Source: Pararhizobium sp.
GTDB taxonomy: Bacteria > Pseudomonadota > Alphaproteobacteria > Rhizobiales > Rhizobiaceae
Assembly (NCBI GenBank): GCA_030655075.1
Contig: JAURWE010000103.1
Span: forward strand, 6,612-70,611
Direction of reading: 5' to 3'
DNA: 64,000 bases
Made by a program: the position numbers and the translations under genes. Numbering within the stretch: the stretch's first letter is position 1; the number at the start of each line of letters is the position of its first letter. The notes beneath the pieces were generated by a model. The model saw nothing but the letters and a program-made list of their open reading frames with translations, made no database searches and was not told the origin of the DNA. Positions 9,583-18,213 of this stretch are shown here, piece after piece.

Positions 9583-11850
9583 CTAAAGCGGAATACCATT
9601 CTGCTCGGCAAAGTCCGCCAGAATTTCGCGCAGCGGCGTGCGGTTCTTGTGGTCGTTGAGCTCCGCCTCCAGCACTGCCGACAGCCGGTCGACATCAAGC
9701 GCCAGAAGCATCGCCTTGACAGGGCCGATGGCCGCTGGCGACATCGACACGGCGCGGAAGCCGAGCCCGAGCAGCGCCATGGCCGACAGCGGCTTGCTGG
9801 CCATCTCGCCGCACAGCGTCACCGGCGTCTCGTTGCGCTCGCCCGCCCGCACGATGTCGCGCAGGATGCGCAGGAACGGCCGCCCGAGCGTGTCGAACCG
9901 GTCGGAGACCCGCGAATTGCCGCGGTCGACCGCCATGGAGAACTGGAACAGGTCGTTCGATCCGACCGAGACGAAATCGACCTCTTCCATCAGCTCGTCG
10001 AGCTGCCACAGGAGTGCCGGCACTTCCAGCATGGCACCGAACTGCAGCTTCTTCGGCAGCTGTTCGCCGGCCTTCGACTGGCGCTGGATTTCCTTCTGCA
10101 TCAGCTCGCGCACGGCACGGATTTCGGCGACTTCGGTCACCATCGGCAGCATGATCTTCAGCTCGACGCCGGCAGAGGCCCGAAGCAGCGCTCGCAGCTG
10201 GGTGCGCAGCAGGCCCGGCCGGTCGAGCGACAGGCGGATCGCCCGCCAGCCGAGCGCCGGGTTTTCCTCTTCCGCCTCGCGGAAATAGGGCACCACCTTG
10301 TCGCCGCCGATATCGAGTGTGCGAAACGTCACCGGCTTGCCGGCAGACTGCTTCAGCACATTGCGGTAGAAGGTCTCCTGCTCTTCCGCCTTCGGCATGG
10401 TCGAGGCGATCATAAACTGCAGCTCGGTGCGGAACAGGCCGATGCCCTCGGCGCCCGCTTCCGCCAGCTGCGGCAGGTCGACCAGCAGGCCGGCATTCAT
10501 CAAAAGGTTGATCCGCCGCCCGTCCTTGGTGCGCGATTCGACCTCGCGCAGCGCCCGGAACTGCTCCTGCCGCCGGGCCCGGAACCGCACCTTCTCTTCA
10601 TAGGAACGGCGCAGATCGGCAATCGGGCGCAGGTGCACCTTGCCCTCTTCGCCGTCGATGATGATCGGGTCGTTGTTTTCAGACAGCGCCACAGCACCGG
10701 CCGCCTGGCCAACGACAGGCACACCCATGGCCCGCGCAACGATGACCACATGGCTGGTGACCGCGCCCTCTTCGAGCACGAGGCCGCGAATGTTGGCGCG
10801 TGGATAGTCGAGCAGCTCGGCCGCGCCCATGGCACGCGCCACGATGATCGCATCGGCCGGAAAATTCTCGGCAGACGCCTTGCCACCATAGCCCGTCAGC
10901 TGCCGTAAGAGCCGATTGGCCAGGTCGTCGAAATCATGCATGCGCTCGCGCAGATAGGGGTCCGTCAGCCGGATCATCCGCGCCTTGGTCTCGCTCTGCA
11001 CCCGCTCGACCGCCGCTTCCGCCGTCAGGCCGTTGCGGATCGCCTCTTCCAGCTTCCGCACCCAGCCCCGGTCATGGGCAAACATCCGGTAGGTTTCCAG
11101 CACCTCGCGGTGCTCGCCTTCCATCGACACTTCCCGGCGCGACAGCATGTCGTCGATCGAGATGCGCAGCGAACCCAGCGCATCGGCCAGCCGCGCCAGT
11201 TCCTGATCGGTATCCTCGTTGAGCAGATTGGTGACGACGATGCGCGGCTCGTGCAGCACGACATAGCCGAGCCCGACGCCTTCACCATAGCCATTGCCGT
11301 CGATGCTGACCGGCCGCGACATGTCGAGCTCGAGGCCCGGCCGGGTGATTTTCTTTAGCTCGCCCGTTGCCACCATCTCGGCCAGAACCATGGCCGTGGT
11401 TTCCAGCGCCTCGACCTCATCCTCGCGGTAGTTGCGCTGCGCCTTGTTCTGCACGACGAGAACGCCGAGCGAGCGCCCGGTGCGCAGGATCGGCACGCCC
11501 ATGAACGAGTGATAGATTTCTTCGCCGGTCTCCGGCAGATAAGTAAAGGCCGGATGCGACTGGGCGTCCGACAGGTTCAGCGGCCGGGCGCTGGCCGCGA
11601 TCGTGCCGACGAGGCCCTGGCCCATCTGCAGCTGCGCCAGGTGCACGGCATCCTTGTTCAGGCCTTCGGTGGCAAAAAGTTCGAGAACGCCGTCGGAACG
11701 CAGCACGTAAACAGAGCACACTTCCGCGACCATGTTCTGCGCTATCTGGCGAACGATCTGGTCCAGGCGCTCCTGAGGCTCAAGCGGCTCCGCCATCAAT
11801 TCGCGAAGGCGCTTGAGAAGAACGCGCGGACCTGCGGACAGGTCTCTCAT
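9583..11850 (-). CDS. ptsP: Phosphoenolpyruvate-protein phosphotransferase PtsP (enzyme I Ntr)
   Basis: The 755-residue first enzyme of the nitrogen-related PTS takes phosphate from PEP and passes it to NPr. A GAF sensor domain (about 1-170) precedes the PEP-utiliser N domain. The phosphohistidine domain has its TSHVVIVAR active site (His367), and the C-terminal TIM barrel carries the LCGEMAS catalytic segment near residue 690. The GAF domain separates it from the sugar PTS enzyme I and in related bacteria senses glutamine. In rhizobia this branch regulates ABC transport and nitrogen responses instead of moving sugar, consistent with the ABC-based uptake genes elsewhere here. It lies downstream of lysC in the same orientation, with a 155-base gap. 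Confidence 0.96.
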   Translation of the reverse strand: MRDLSAGPRVLLKRLRELMAEPLEPQERLDQIVRQIAQNMVAEVCSVYVLRSDGVLELFATEGLNKDAVHLAQLQMGQGLVGTIAASARPLNLSDAQSHPAFTYLPETGEEIYHSFMGVPILRTGRSLGVLVVQNKAQRNYREDEVEALETTAMVLAEMVATGELKKITRPGLELDMSRPVSIDGNGYGEGVGLGYVVLHEPRIVVTNLLNEDTDQELARLADALGSLRISIDDMLSRREVSMEGEHREVLETYRMFAHDRGWVRKLEEAIRNGLTAEAAVERVQSETKARMIRLTDPYLRERMHDFDDLANRLLRQLTGYGGKASAENFPADAIIVARAMGAAELLDYPRANIRGLVLEEGAVTSHVVIVARAMGVPVVGQAAGAVALSENNDPIIIDGEEGKVHLRPIADLRRSYEEKVRFRARRQEQFRALREVESRTKDGRRINLLMNAGLLVDLPQLAEAGAEGIGLFRTELQFMIASTMPKAEEQETFYRNVLKQSAGKPVTFRTLDIGGDKVVPYFREAEEENPALGWRAIRLSLDRPGLLRTQLRALLRASAGVELKIMLPMVTEVAEIRAVRELMQKEIQRQSKAGEQLPKKLQFGAMLEVPALLWQLDELMEEVDFVSVGSNDLFQFSMAVDRGNSRVSDRFDTLGRPFLRILRDIVRAGERNETPVTLCGEMASKPLSAMALLGLGFRAVSMSPAAIGPVKAMLLALDVDRLSAVLEAELNDHKNRTPLREILADFAEQNGIPL

Positions 11851-12005
11851 CGCGTGGTGCTCCAGAAATCAATGCACGTCTCGCACGAAACTTGACACAA
11901 GTTTCGGCACAACGACAAGCATCAAAGAATAACAGTCAGAAATCTACACTTGGGAAAAACACCGCCCGCGCCGGATGGCGCAGCGGTCATCGTCCCGAGC
12001 CTGAC

Positions 12006-13259
12006 TTAACTCTTATCCAGACCGTAGACGGAATGCAAAGTCCGAACTGCAAGTTCCGCATAGGCACCGTCGATCAGGATGGAAATCTTGATTTCCGAGG
12101 TGGTGATCGCCTTGATGTTGATGCCTTTTTCGGCAAGTGCACGGAAAGCGGAGGCAGCGACGCCGGCATGGCTGCGCATGCCGATGCCGATGACCGAGAC
12201 CTTTACCAGCCCGGCCTCGTTCTGGATCACGTCGAAGCCGATCGTGCCCTTTGATTCGGTCAACACCTTCATCGCCTTGTCGAGATCGCCCGACGGCACG
12301 GTGAAGGTCATGTCGGTGCGCGAGCCGTCTTCCGACGTGTTCTGCACGATCATGTCGACATTGATGTGGGCTTCGGCCAGAGGCCCGAAGATCGCCGCAG
12401 ACACGCCCGGCCGGTCGGCAAGCCGGCGCAGCGAGATCTGGGCTTCATCCTTGGCATAGGCGATGCCGGTTACGACTTCCTGTTCCAAAATCTCTTCCTC
12501 GTCACAAATCAGCGTGCCGGGGGGATTCAAGAAATCTCCCATGCCCGGCGCATCGGGGTCATCGAATGAGGAACGCACGAAGGTGCGCACCTTGAACACC
12601 ATGGCAAGCTCGACCGAGCGCACCTGCAGAACCTTGGCGCCGAGCGACGCCATTTCCAGCATTTCCTCAAAGGCGATCTTCTTCAGCCGCTTGGCCTTTG
12701 GCTCGATCCGGGGATCGGTCGTGTAGACGCCATCGACATCGGTGTAGATGTCGCAGCGGTCAGCCTTGACCGCCGCCGCAATCGCCACAGCCGACGTGTC
12801 CGAGCCGCCGCGCCCGAGCGTCGCGATCCTGTTATCCGGTCCGAGCCCCTGAAAACCGGCGATGACCGCCACCTGGCCCTCGCCGAAGCGGCGGATGAGG
12901 TCGGTCCCGTCGATATCCATGATCCGCGCTGCGCCATGGGCATTGTCGGTGCGAATGGGGATCTGCCAGCCCTGCCAGGAGCGCGCGTTGATGCCGATGT
13001 GCTGCAGCGCGATCGCCAGAAGACCCGAGGTCACCTGCTCGCCGGAGGCGACGACCGCATCATATTCGCGGGCATCATGCATCGGCGACGCATCGCGGGT
13101 CCAGCCGACCAGCTCGTTGGTCTTGCCCGACATGGCCGAGACGACCACCGCCACCTCGTGCCCTGCATCGACTTCCCGTTTGACATGGCGGGCCACATTC
13201 CGGATGCGATCCATATCCGCGACGGAGGTCCCGCCGAACTTCATCACAATGCGTGCCAT
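12006..13259 (-). CDS. lysC: Aspartate kinase
   Basis: The 417-residue enzyme phosphorylates aspartate, the first step to lysine, threonine, methionine and diaminopimelate. It opens with the amino-acid kinase signature KFGGTSV (from residue 7) and has a kinase domain to about 250. The two C-terminal ACT domains (about 265-417, including KVSVIGIGMRSHAG) are typical of feedback-regulated monofunctional enzymes. Length matches the alphaproteobacterial family. I found no lysine riboswitch in the 312-base upstream gap. ptsP follows on the same strand, a neighbourhood common in Rhizobiales. Confidence 0.97.
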   Translation of the reverse strand: MARIVMKFGGTSVADMDRIRNVARHVKREVDAGHEVAVVVSAMSGKTNELVGWTRDASPMHDAREYDAVVASGEQVTSGLLAIALQHIGINARSWQGWQIPIRTDNAHGAARIMDIDGTDLIRRFGEGQVAVIAGFQGLGPDNRIATLGRGGSDTSAVAIAAAVKADRCDIYTDVDGVYTTDPRIEPKAKRLKKIAFEEMLEMASLGAKVLQVRSVELAMVFKVRTFVRSSFDDPDAPGMGDFLNPPGTLICDEEEILEQEVVTGIAYAKDEAQISLRRLADRPGVSAAIFGPLAEAHINVDMIVQNTSEDGSRTDMTFTVPSGDLDKAMKVLTESKGTIGFDVIQNEAGLVKVSVIGIGMRSHAGVAASAFRALAEKGINIKAITTSEIKISILIDGAYAELAVRTLHSVYGLDKS

Positions 13260-13472
13260 GTCTTATTCCGGTACCGGTGTGGTTGGCGCAACGGATCGCG
13301 CCGTCAGACCCGTGCCCAAAACCGCGCACGGAGAGTTGCGGCGTCTCTTAGCGAGTTTGCCAAATCCGTGCAATGGGGCGGGCTGTTTCCGTGCTGGAAG
13401 ATAGACATTGCTCAGGAAGAAAGAAGCCGGGCGGAGATGGCCATCGGTCTAAGGCACCTCAGGGAAAAGAAT

Positions 13473-13522
13473 ATCTCCTCACCTGCAGGGGAGATGTCAG
13501 CGCAGCTGACCGAGGGGGGGGG
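13473..13522. repeat. Single arm of a RIME-like element
   Basis: ATCTCC (13473-13478) pairs with GGAGAT (13490-13495). GTCAG/CTGAC follows at 13496-13510, then GAG and a run of G. The same order of small palindromes and G-run occurs in the right arm of the element at 9498-9542. It lies in the 312-base gap between the HAD gene and lysC; the rest of that gap shows no gene. Confidence 0.6.
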
Positions 13523-13571
13523 CGACCTCGCTCAGAAGCCGGCGCAAAGCCCTCCGTGCCTTAAAGCACCC

Positions 13572-14252
13572 TCAAGCCACCTTGGCAACACGCTCCACCA
13601 GCCGCAAACCCTTGGGCCCCGCCACCGTCCGCAGTTCCTCGTAGCCGGGAACCATCAGATGCGGCGTCTCCATCGCATGGCTGTGCGTGGCGCTGATCAC
13701 GACGACGGAGGCGCCAGCAGCCTCGCCCGCAGCGATCCCCGCAACCGCATCCTCGAACACAAGGCAATCGCTGCCAGCAAAGCCCAAGCGCTGTGCCGCC
13801 AGCAGGAAGCAATCCGGCTTAGGCTTGCCCTCAGTCACGTCTTCGGCCGTCACCATCACATCAGGAAGAGGGATACCCGCTGCCCCGCAGCGCACTAGGG
13901 CTAGCGCCCGCGGCGCCGAAGTCACGATCGCCCAGCGATCGGACGGCAGCGACGCCAGGAAGGCCAACGCCCCCGGGATCGGTGCAATACCGCCGGTGTC
14001 GAGCATTTCGGCATCGGCCAGGTCCTGCGCCTCGCGCTCGGCATCGACGCCCGGAATGTTCAGCTTGCGCACGGTTTCGACGGCCCGAACCCCATGCATC
14101 GTCGGCAGAAAACTCTCGACATCCAGCCCATGTTTGATCGCCCAGCGCGTCCACACCCGTTCGGTCGCCGCAATCGAGGTCAGGATCGTGCCGTCCATAT
14201 CGAACAGAAACGCGGAAAATTCCCGCCCCTCGAAAAGCGCCTTGCCCGTCAT
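13572..14252 (-). CDS. HAD superfamily hydrolase, probable sugar phosphatase
   Basis: This 226-residue haloacid-dehalogenase phosphatase of the beta-phosphoglucomutase-like subfamily begins with motif I DMDGT (nucleophile and acid/base Asp). Motif II is the VTSAP segment. Motif III lies around the GKPKPDCFLLAA lysine, and motif IV is LVFEDAVAGI. The helical cap between motifs I and II (about residues 30-95) suits a small phosphosugar substrate such as a glycerol or hexose phosphate; the exact substrate cannot be read. I take ATG 14252 as start; an extension to 14288 adds only an Arg-rich stretch without a ribosome binding site. It is flanked by repeats on both sides and appears to be alone. 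Confidence 0.85.
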   Translation of the reverse strand: MTGKALFEGREFSAFLFDMDGTILTSIAATERVWTRWAIKHGLDVESFLPTMHGVRAVETVRKLNIPGVDAEREAQDLADAEMLDTGGIAPIPGALAFLASLPSDRWAIVTSAPRALALVRCGAAGIPLPDVMVTAEDVTEGKPKPDCFLLAAQRLGFAGSDCLVFEDAVAGIAAGEAAGASVVVISATHSHAMETPHLMVPGYEELRTVAGPKGLRLVERVAKVA

Positions 14253-14368
14253 CACCCGCCGTCTCCGTCTGTGCGGCCCCGGCCGCAAATGCCAATCTTT
14301 CAGGGCGCATCCCTAGACCAGTTCGCCGCCAACCGGAAGCGGCCTCCCACAAGGAATTTACCCGGCAC

Positions 14369-14519
14369 GCCTCTCTCACCGCAGAGGGAGAGAAAAGCCG
14401 AGGTCGCTCCCTCCCCCTTGTGGGGAGGGTTGGGGAGGGGTTCTTGCCACGAATACGAAAACAGAGAGAACCCCTCCCGGCCCTCCCAGGCCACCCTCCT
14501 CACGAGGGAAAGGGGAAGG
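14369..14519. repeat. RIME-like mosaic of inverted repeats
   Basis: The most evident pair is 14424-14444 with 14467-14487, about 21 bases each, reverse complementary with a few mismatches. Outer hairpins of the CTCTC...GAGAG kind lie on either side. The element fills most of the 330-base gap upstream of the divergent HAD and MarR genes. It differs in sequence from the 9397-9542 element but shares its nested-palindrome build. Confidence 0.65.
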
Positions 14520-14565
14520 CGGAGCGCGCTCGAAAACCACTCCCTATTGTCATCCAGAGAGAATA

Positions 14566-14579
14566 CGGGTATATGCCCG
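14566..14579. promoter_or_regulatory. Candidate MarR operator, copy 1 (before the marR gene)
   Basis: CGGGTATATGCCCG is an imperfect 14-bp palindrome ending three bases before the regulator's ATG. An identical copy lies before the downstream transporter at 14997-15010. Overlap with the very start of the gene suggests direct autorepression. Confidence 0.65.
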
Positions 14580-14582
14580 CAC

Positions 14583-14981
14583 ATGAACGGTTCCTGCTAC
14601 TGCATCCTGCTGCGAAAAGCGTCCCGAAAGGTCTCCTCGGTCTATGACGAGGCCCTGGCGCCGCTTGGCGTCAACATTGCCCAATTCAGCCTGATGCGAA
14701 ACATCCGACGCACCGAGCCCGTCTCGCTCACCGATCTCGCCACAAGGCTGGAGCTCGACCGCTCCACTGTCGGCCGCAACACCAAGGTCCTGCAGCGGGC
14801 CGGGTGGGTGAAGAGCGCGAAGGGCGACGATCAGCGTGAGGCGGTGCTGGTTCTGAGCGATGAAGGCCGGCGCATTCTCGATAAGGGCGCGCCGCTCTGG
14901 GACGAGGCGCAGGCCAGCATCGAAACCCGGCTCGGGCAGAAAACAGTGGACGCGCTTCACGACCTGCTCGCGGCTCTATAA
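14583..14981 (+). CDS. MarR family transcriptional regulator
   Basis: The 132-residue winged-helix dimer has the usual MarR order. N-terminal dimerisation helices come first, with two cysteines at residues 5 and 7 that could be redox-active. The HTH runs from SLTDLATRLELDRSTVGRN (about 48-66), then the wing (KGDDQREAVLVLS, about 80-92) and a C-terminal dimerisation helix. The transporter that follows by 81 bases is the likely target. No Shine-Dalgarno precedes ATG 14583, because the space is occupied by the palindrome; translation may be from a nearly leaderless message. The ligand is unknown. Confidence 0.9.
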   Translation: MNGSCYCILLRKASRKVSSVYDEALAPLGVNIAQFSLMRNIRRTEPVSLTDLATRLELDRSTVGRNTKVLQRAGWVKSAKGDDQREAVLVLSDEGRRILDKGAPLWDEAQASIETRLGQKTVDALHDLLAAL

Positions 14982-14996
14982 ATTTTTCGACTTATG

Positions 14997-15010
14997 CGGG
15001 TATATGCCCG
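14997..15010. promoter_or_regulatory. Candidate MarR operator, copy 2 (before the MFS gene)
   Basis: The same 14 bases as at 14566-14579 lie between the marR stop and the MFS start. This would let the regulator control the transporter separately from itself. Confidence 0.65.
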
Positions 15011-15062
15011 TAAAATCCTGCCCGCGACACGCGGCACCACAAAAAGAAGGGGCGTTCCCACC

Positions 15063-16352
15063 ATGCTGTCAAACCGCGTCGCCGCCTATATGAAGGCCCG
15101 AAACATCCACTACGGCTGGGTGGTTGCGGTCACCACCTTCCTCACCATGCTCGCCACCGCCGGCGCCATGGGCTCGGCCGGGGTGATGATCCAGCCGCTC
15201 GAACAGGAATTCGGCTGGTCGACCGCAGATATTTCCTCGGCCATGGCGGTGCGCCTTGTGCTTTTCGGCCTGCTCGGCCCCTTCACCGCCGCCTTCATGA
15301 ACCACTACGGCGTCCGCAACGTCGTCTCCTTCGCGCTTGGGCTCATCACCTTCGGCCTCGTCGCCTCCTGTTTCATGACCGAGCTGTCGCATCTGATGCT
15401 GCTTTGGGGCGTCGTCCTTGGCGTCGGCACCGGCATGACGGCGCTGGTGCTCGGCGCGACGGTCGCCACCCGCTGGTTCTCCCACCGGCGCGGCCTGGTC
15501 GTCGGCCTTATGACCGCCAGCAACGCCACCGGCCAGCTCGTCTTCCTGCCGATGCTGGCGGCCCTGACCGAAGCCTACGGCTGGCGCATGGCGCTCTTGG
15601 TCGTCGTCGTCATCATCGCCGCCGCCATGCTGCTCGTGCTCATGCTGATGCGCGACTACCCGTCCGATGTCGGCCTGCCCGCCTATGGCGACACGGTCGT
15701 TGTCGCGCCGCCGGCTCGCACGACAAGGCTGTCCGACATGCTGATGTCGCCGCTGGTGGCGCTGAGGCAAGCCTCCGGAAGCTCCACCTTCTGGGTTCTT
15801 TTCTTCACCTTCTTCGTCTGCGGCCTGTCGACCAACGGCCTCATCCAGACCCACTGGATTTCGATCTGCGGCGATTTCGGCATCATTCCGATCGCTGCCG
15901 CCGGCATGCTGGCCATCGTCGGCATCTTCGACTTCGGCGGTACGATCATGGCCGGCTGGCTCTCCGACCGCTACGACAACCGCTGGCTGCTCTTCTGGTT
16001 CTATGGCCTGCGCGGCCTGTCGCTGATCTACCTGTCGATCTCGGGTTTCGGCATCTACGAACTGTCGATCTTCGCCGTCTTCTACGGTCTCGACTGGGTC
16101 GCCACCGTGCCGCCGACGGTCAAGCTCGCTGCCGAACGTTTTGGCCGCGAAAAGGCCAATCTGACCTTTGGCTGGATCTTTGCCGGCCACCAGCTGGGTG
16201 CGGCAACCGCCGCCTACGGCGCCGGGGCGCTGCGCACCGACTATGATACCTACATGCCCGCCCTGCAGATCGCCGGCGTCATGTGTGTTCTGGCCTCGCT
16301 GTCGGTCATGCTTCTGAGCCGTCCGAGCCCGACGATCGCCCAGCCGGCATAG
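15063..16352 (+). CDS. Major facilitator superfamily transporter, monocarboxylate/oxalate-formate porter type
   Basis: This 429-residue protein has about twelve hydrophobic segments. It opens with HYGWVVA, a start common in the monocarboxylate/oxalate-formate branch of the MFS. The loop 2-3 region has the sequence NHYGVRNVV, and a large cytoplasmic loop near residue 200 separates the two halves. The ATG at 15063 has AGAAGGGG about ten bases upstream. It is preceded by marR and a shared operator and is probably repressed by that protein. The substrate may be a small organic anion, but a drug or aromatic acid is equally possible; the sequence does not decide. Confidence 0.85.
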   Translation: MLSNRVAAYMKARNIHYGWVVAVTTFLTMLATAGAMGSAGVMIQPLEQEFGWSTADISSAMAVRLVLFGLLGPFTAAFMNHYGVRNVVSFALGLITFGLVASCFMTELSHLMLLWGVVLGVGTGMTALVLGATVATRWFSHRRGLVVGLMTASNATGQLVFLPMLAALTEAYGWRMALLVVVVIIAAAMLLVLMLMRDYPSDVGLPAYGDTVVVAPPARTTRLSDMLMSPLVALRQASGSSTFWVLFFTFFVCGLSTNGLIQTHWISICGDFGIIPIAAAGMLAIVGIFDFGGTIMAGWLSDRYDNRWLLFWFYGLRGLSLIYLSISGFGIYELSIFAVFYGLDWVATVPPTVKLAAERFGREKANLTFGWIFAGHQLGAATAAYGAGALRTDYDTYMPALQIAGVMCVLASLSVMLLSRPSPTIAQPA

Positions 16353-16433
16353 GCGGCTGCGTTATGGCAACCCTTGACTTTCCCCAACGATCGGCCGACT
16401 TCAGAACCTTGAGATAAAGACGAGGACAGAGTG

Positions 16434-17180
16434 ATGAGCGACGCAGCCCGCACCACCATCGACCAGAGCGAAGTCGACCGGTTCTCGGCCATGGCCGCCG
16501 AATGGTGGGATCCGCGTGGAAAATTCCGGCCGCTGCACAAGTTCAACCCGGTCCGCCTCACCTACATCCGCGACCGCGTCTCGGACACCTACGGCCGCGA
16601 TCCGCTGGCGCCGCAACCGCTGAAGGGCCTGCGCATTCTCGACATCGGCTGCGGCGGCGGCCTGCTGTCGGAACCGATGGCCCGCATGGGCGCCGAGGTG
16701 GTCGGCGCCGACGCGTCGGAAAAAAACATCATGATCGCCAGGACCCATGCGGCCGGAAGCGGTGTAACGGTCGACTATCGCGCCGTGACGGCCGAAGCGC
16801 TGGCGCAATCCGGCGAAAGCTTCGACGTCGTGCTCAACATGGAAGTCGTCGAACATGTCGCCGATGTCGAGTTTTTCATGACCACCTGCGCCTCGATGGT
16901 GCGCCCCGGCGGCCTGATGTTCGTCGCCACCATCAACCGGACGATGAAGGCGGCGGCGCTCGCCATCTTCGCCGCCGAAAACATCCTGCGCTGGCTGCCG
17001 CGCGGCACCCACCAATACGAGAAACTGGTGCGCCCCGACGAGTTGGAAAAGCCGCTCAACGCCAGCGGCCTGACGGTGACCGAGCGCACCGGCGTCTTCT
17101 TCAATCCGCTGTCCAACCAGTGGAACCTGTCACCCGACATGGACGTCAACTACATGCTGGTCGCCAAGCGGCCTGTTTGA
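16434..17180 (+). CDS. ubiG: Ubiquinone biosynthesis O-methyltransferase UbiG
   Basis: The 248-residue SAM-dependent enzyme performs both O-methylations in ubiquinone synthesis. Its N-terminal segment with FSAMAAEWWDPRGKFRPLH is diagnostic of UbiG. The class I motif ILDIGCGGGLLSEPMARMGA follows at about residues 64-83, and MEVVEHV supplies motif III. Length equals the family norm. I start at ATG 16434, with GAGG about ten bases upstream; a GTG immediately before it (16431) is an alternative. In rhizobia it commonly stands close to lysC, as here. Confidence 0.96.
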   Translation: MSDAARTTIDQSEVDRFSAMAAEWWDPRGKFRPLHKFNPVRLTYIRDRVSDTYGRDPLAPQPLKGLRILDIGCGGGLLSEPMARMGAEVVGADASEKNIMIARTHAAGSGVTVDYRAVTAEALAQSGESFDVVLNMEVVEHVADVEFFMTTCASMVRPGGLMFVATINRTMKAAALAIFAAENILRWLPRGTHQYEKLVRPDELEKPLNASGLTVTERTGVFFNPLSNQWNLSPDMDVNYMLVAKRPV

Positions 17181-17193
17181 AAAGCCACCAGGC

Positions 17194-17766
17194 CTACACT
17201 TTCAGCTTCAGCACCTCGGCCAGCAGCTCCCGCTGGCCGTCTTCATTGGCCAGCGCAAGCTCGCGAACCCGGGCCCGGTCGATGACATAGGGCTCGCCGT
17301 CGGGACCATAGGGCTGTTTGAAGGTAAAGGCCGAAGGCCCGGCGCCATGGTCGTGCAGCTGTTCGAGTTTTGGCGCTGCCTCGGCCCAGACCGGCCGGTG
17401 GCGGGCATCGACCCACCACAGCACCAGCGGCGGCCAGGAGTTTTCGAGATTCCAGGCCCGCCTGTGCTTCAGCGCATCCGCATGCACGCCATTGTAGGCA
17501 AACGCCATCAGGCTCTCGATGTCCTGCCACAGCGACAGCGAGGACGGCCCGGTCTCGCGGCCGCTACCTTCGATGAAACGCGGAAACACCTGCGGGCCCC
17601 AGCTGCGGGTGCCGGGTTCGCCAATATAGCCGGAACGTCCCACAAAGCCCTTGGCCCGCCGCGCCGCCTCGAAATTGAACGGTTCGCGCTCGAGAAAGCC
17701 CTGCACCTCGGGCTGGTCGTAACCGGCCACATGCAGGCCGAAATTGTACATGGCGAGGTGCTTCAC
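17194..17766 (-). CDS. DUF3291 domain protein
   Basis: This 190-residue protein of unknown function matches the DUF3291 family, which has a dimeric ferredoxin-like barrel resembling antibiotic monooxygenases. Recognisable parts are the N-terminal MYNFGLHVAGY, the WQDIESLMAFAYNGVHADALKHR stretch and the LVLWWVDARHRP segment. The GTG at 17766 has GGAGG six bases upstream, which fixes the start. It is the last gene of the minus-strand run comF-grxC-amidase-DUF1178-DUF3291 and converges on ubiG with a 13-base gap. No catalytic role can be read. Confidence 0.85.
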   Translation of the reverse strand: MKHLAMYNFGLHVAGYDQPEVQGFLEREPFNFEAARRAKGFVGRSGYIGEPGTRSWGPQVFPRFIEGSGRETGPSSLSLWQDIESLMAFAYNGVHADALKHRRAWNLENSWPPLVLWWVDARHRPVWAEAAPKLEQLHDHGAGPSAFTFKQPYGPDGEPYVIDRARVRELALANEDGQRELLAEVLKLKV

Positions 17767-17784
17767 GGTAGCCCTCCCCGTGGT

Positions 17785-18213
17785 TCAGTTCATATCATCG
17801 GGCAGGATCGGCAAGGGCGCGATCTCGATGCCTTCGTCCAGCATCTCGCGGGCCTCCTCGGGTGTCGCCTTGCCCATGATGCCGCGCGCTTCGGCTTCGC
17901 CGTAATGGATTTTGCGGGCCTCATTGGCAAACTGATCACCGACATCTTCGGCGTTTTCCTTGATATGATTGACCATCTCGCGCAGTTTGCCCATGGCCGC
18001 GCTGTGCGCCTGGCTCATCACCATCGACTGGGTAGCCTCTTTCTTGCGTGCCGTCGATACGGATGGCGTCATCAGCCTCTTTTCGATCGAGCCCGATCCA
18101 CAGACCGGGCAGGTCACCAGCGCCTTGGCAGCCTGCCGGTCAAAATCCTCGCCGGATGCAAACCAACCTTCGAATTCATGGCCGCGTTTGCACGACAGCG
18201 TATAGCGGATCAC
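17785..18213 (-). CDS. DUF1178 family protein, zinc-ribbon like
   Basis: The 142-residue conserved alphaproteobacterial protein opens with MIRYTLSC followed by GHEFEGWF. Together with CPVCGS near residue 35 this suggests one small zinc ribbon (C8 and the CPVC pair). The rest is helical, with the conserved GMGK-like segment RGIMGKATPEEAREMLDEGIEI (wording partial) before a PLPILPDD tail. The ATG overlaps the amidase stop by four bases (ATGA), so it is translationally coupled to that gene. Function is unknown. Confidence 0.88.
   Translation of the reverse strand: MIRYTLSCKRGHEFEGWFASGEDFDRQAAKALVTCPVCGSGSIEKRLMTPSVSTARKKEATQSMVMSQAHSAAMGKLREMVNHIKENAEDVGDQFANEARKIHYGEAEARGIMGKATPEEAREMLDEGIEIAPLPILPDDMN

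Noticed and set aside
9508..10908. A 466-codon frame antisense to ptsP
   Set aside because: It is a shadow of the conserved ptsP coding strand.
13260..13571. Lysine riboswitch before lysC
   Set aside because: No conserved multi-helix leader is visible; the gap holds one palindromic repeat arm and otherwise unstructured sequence.
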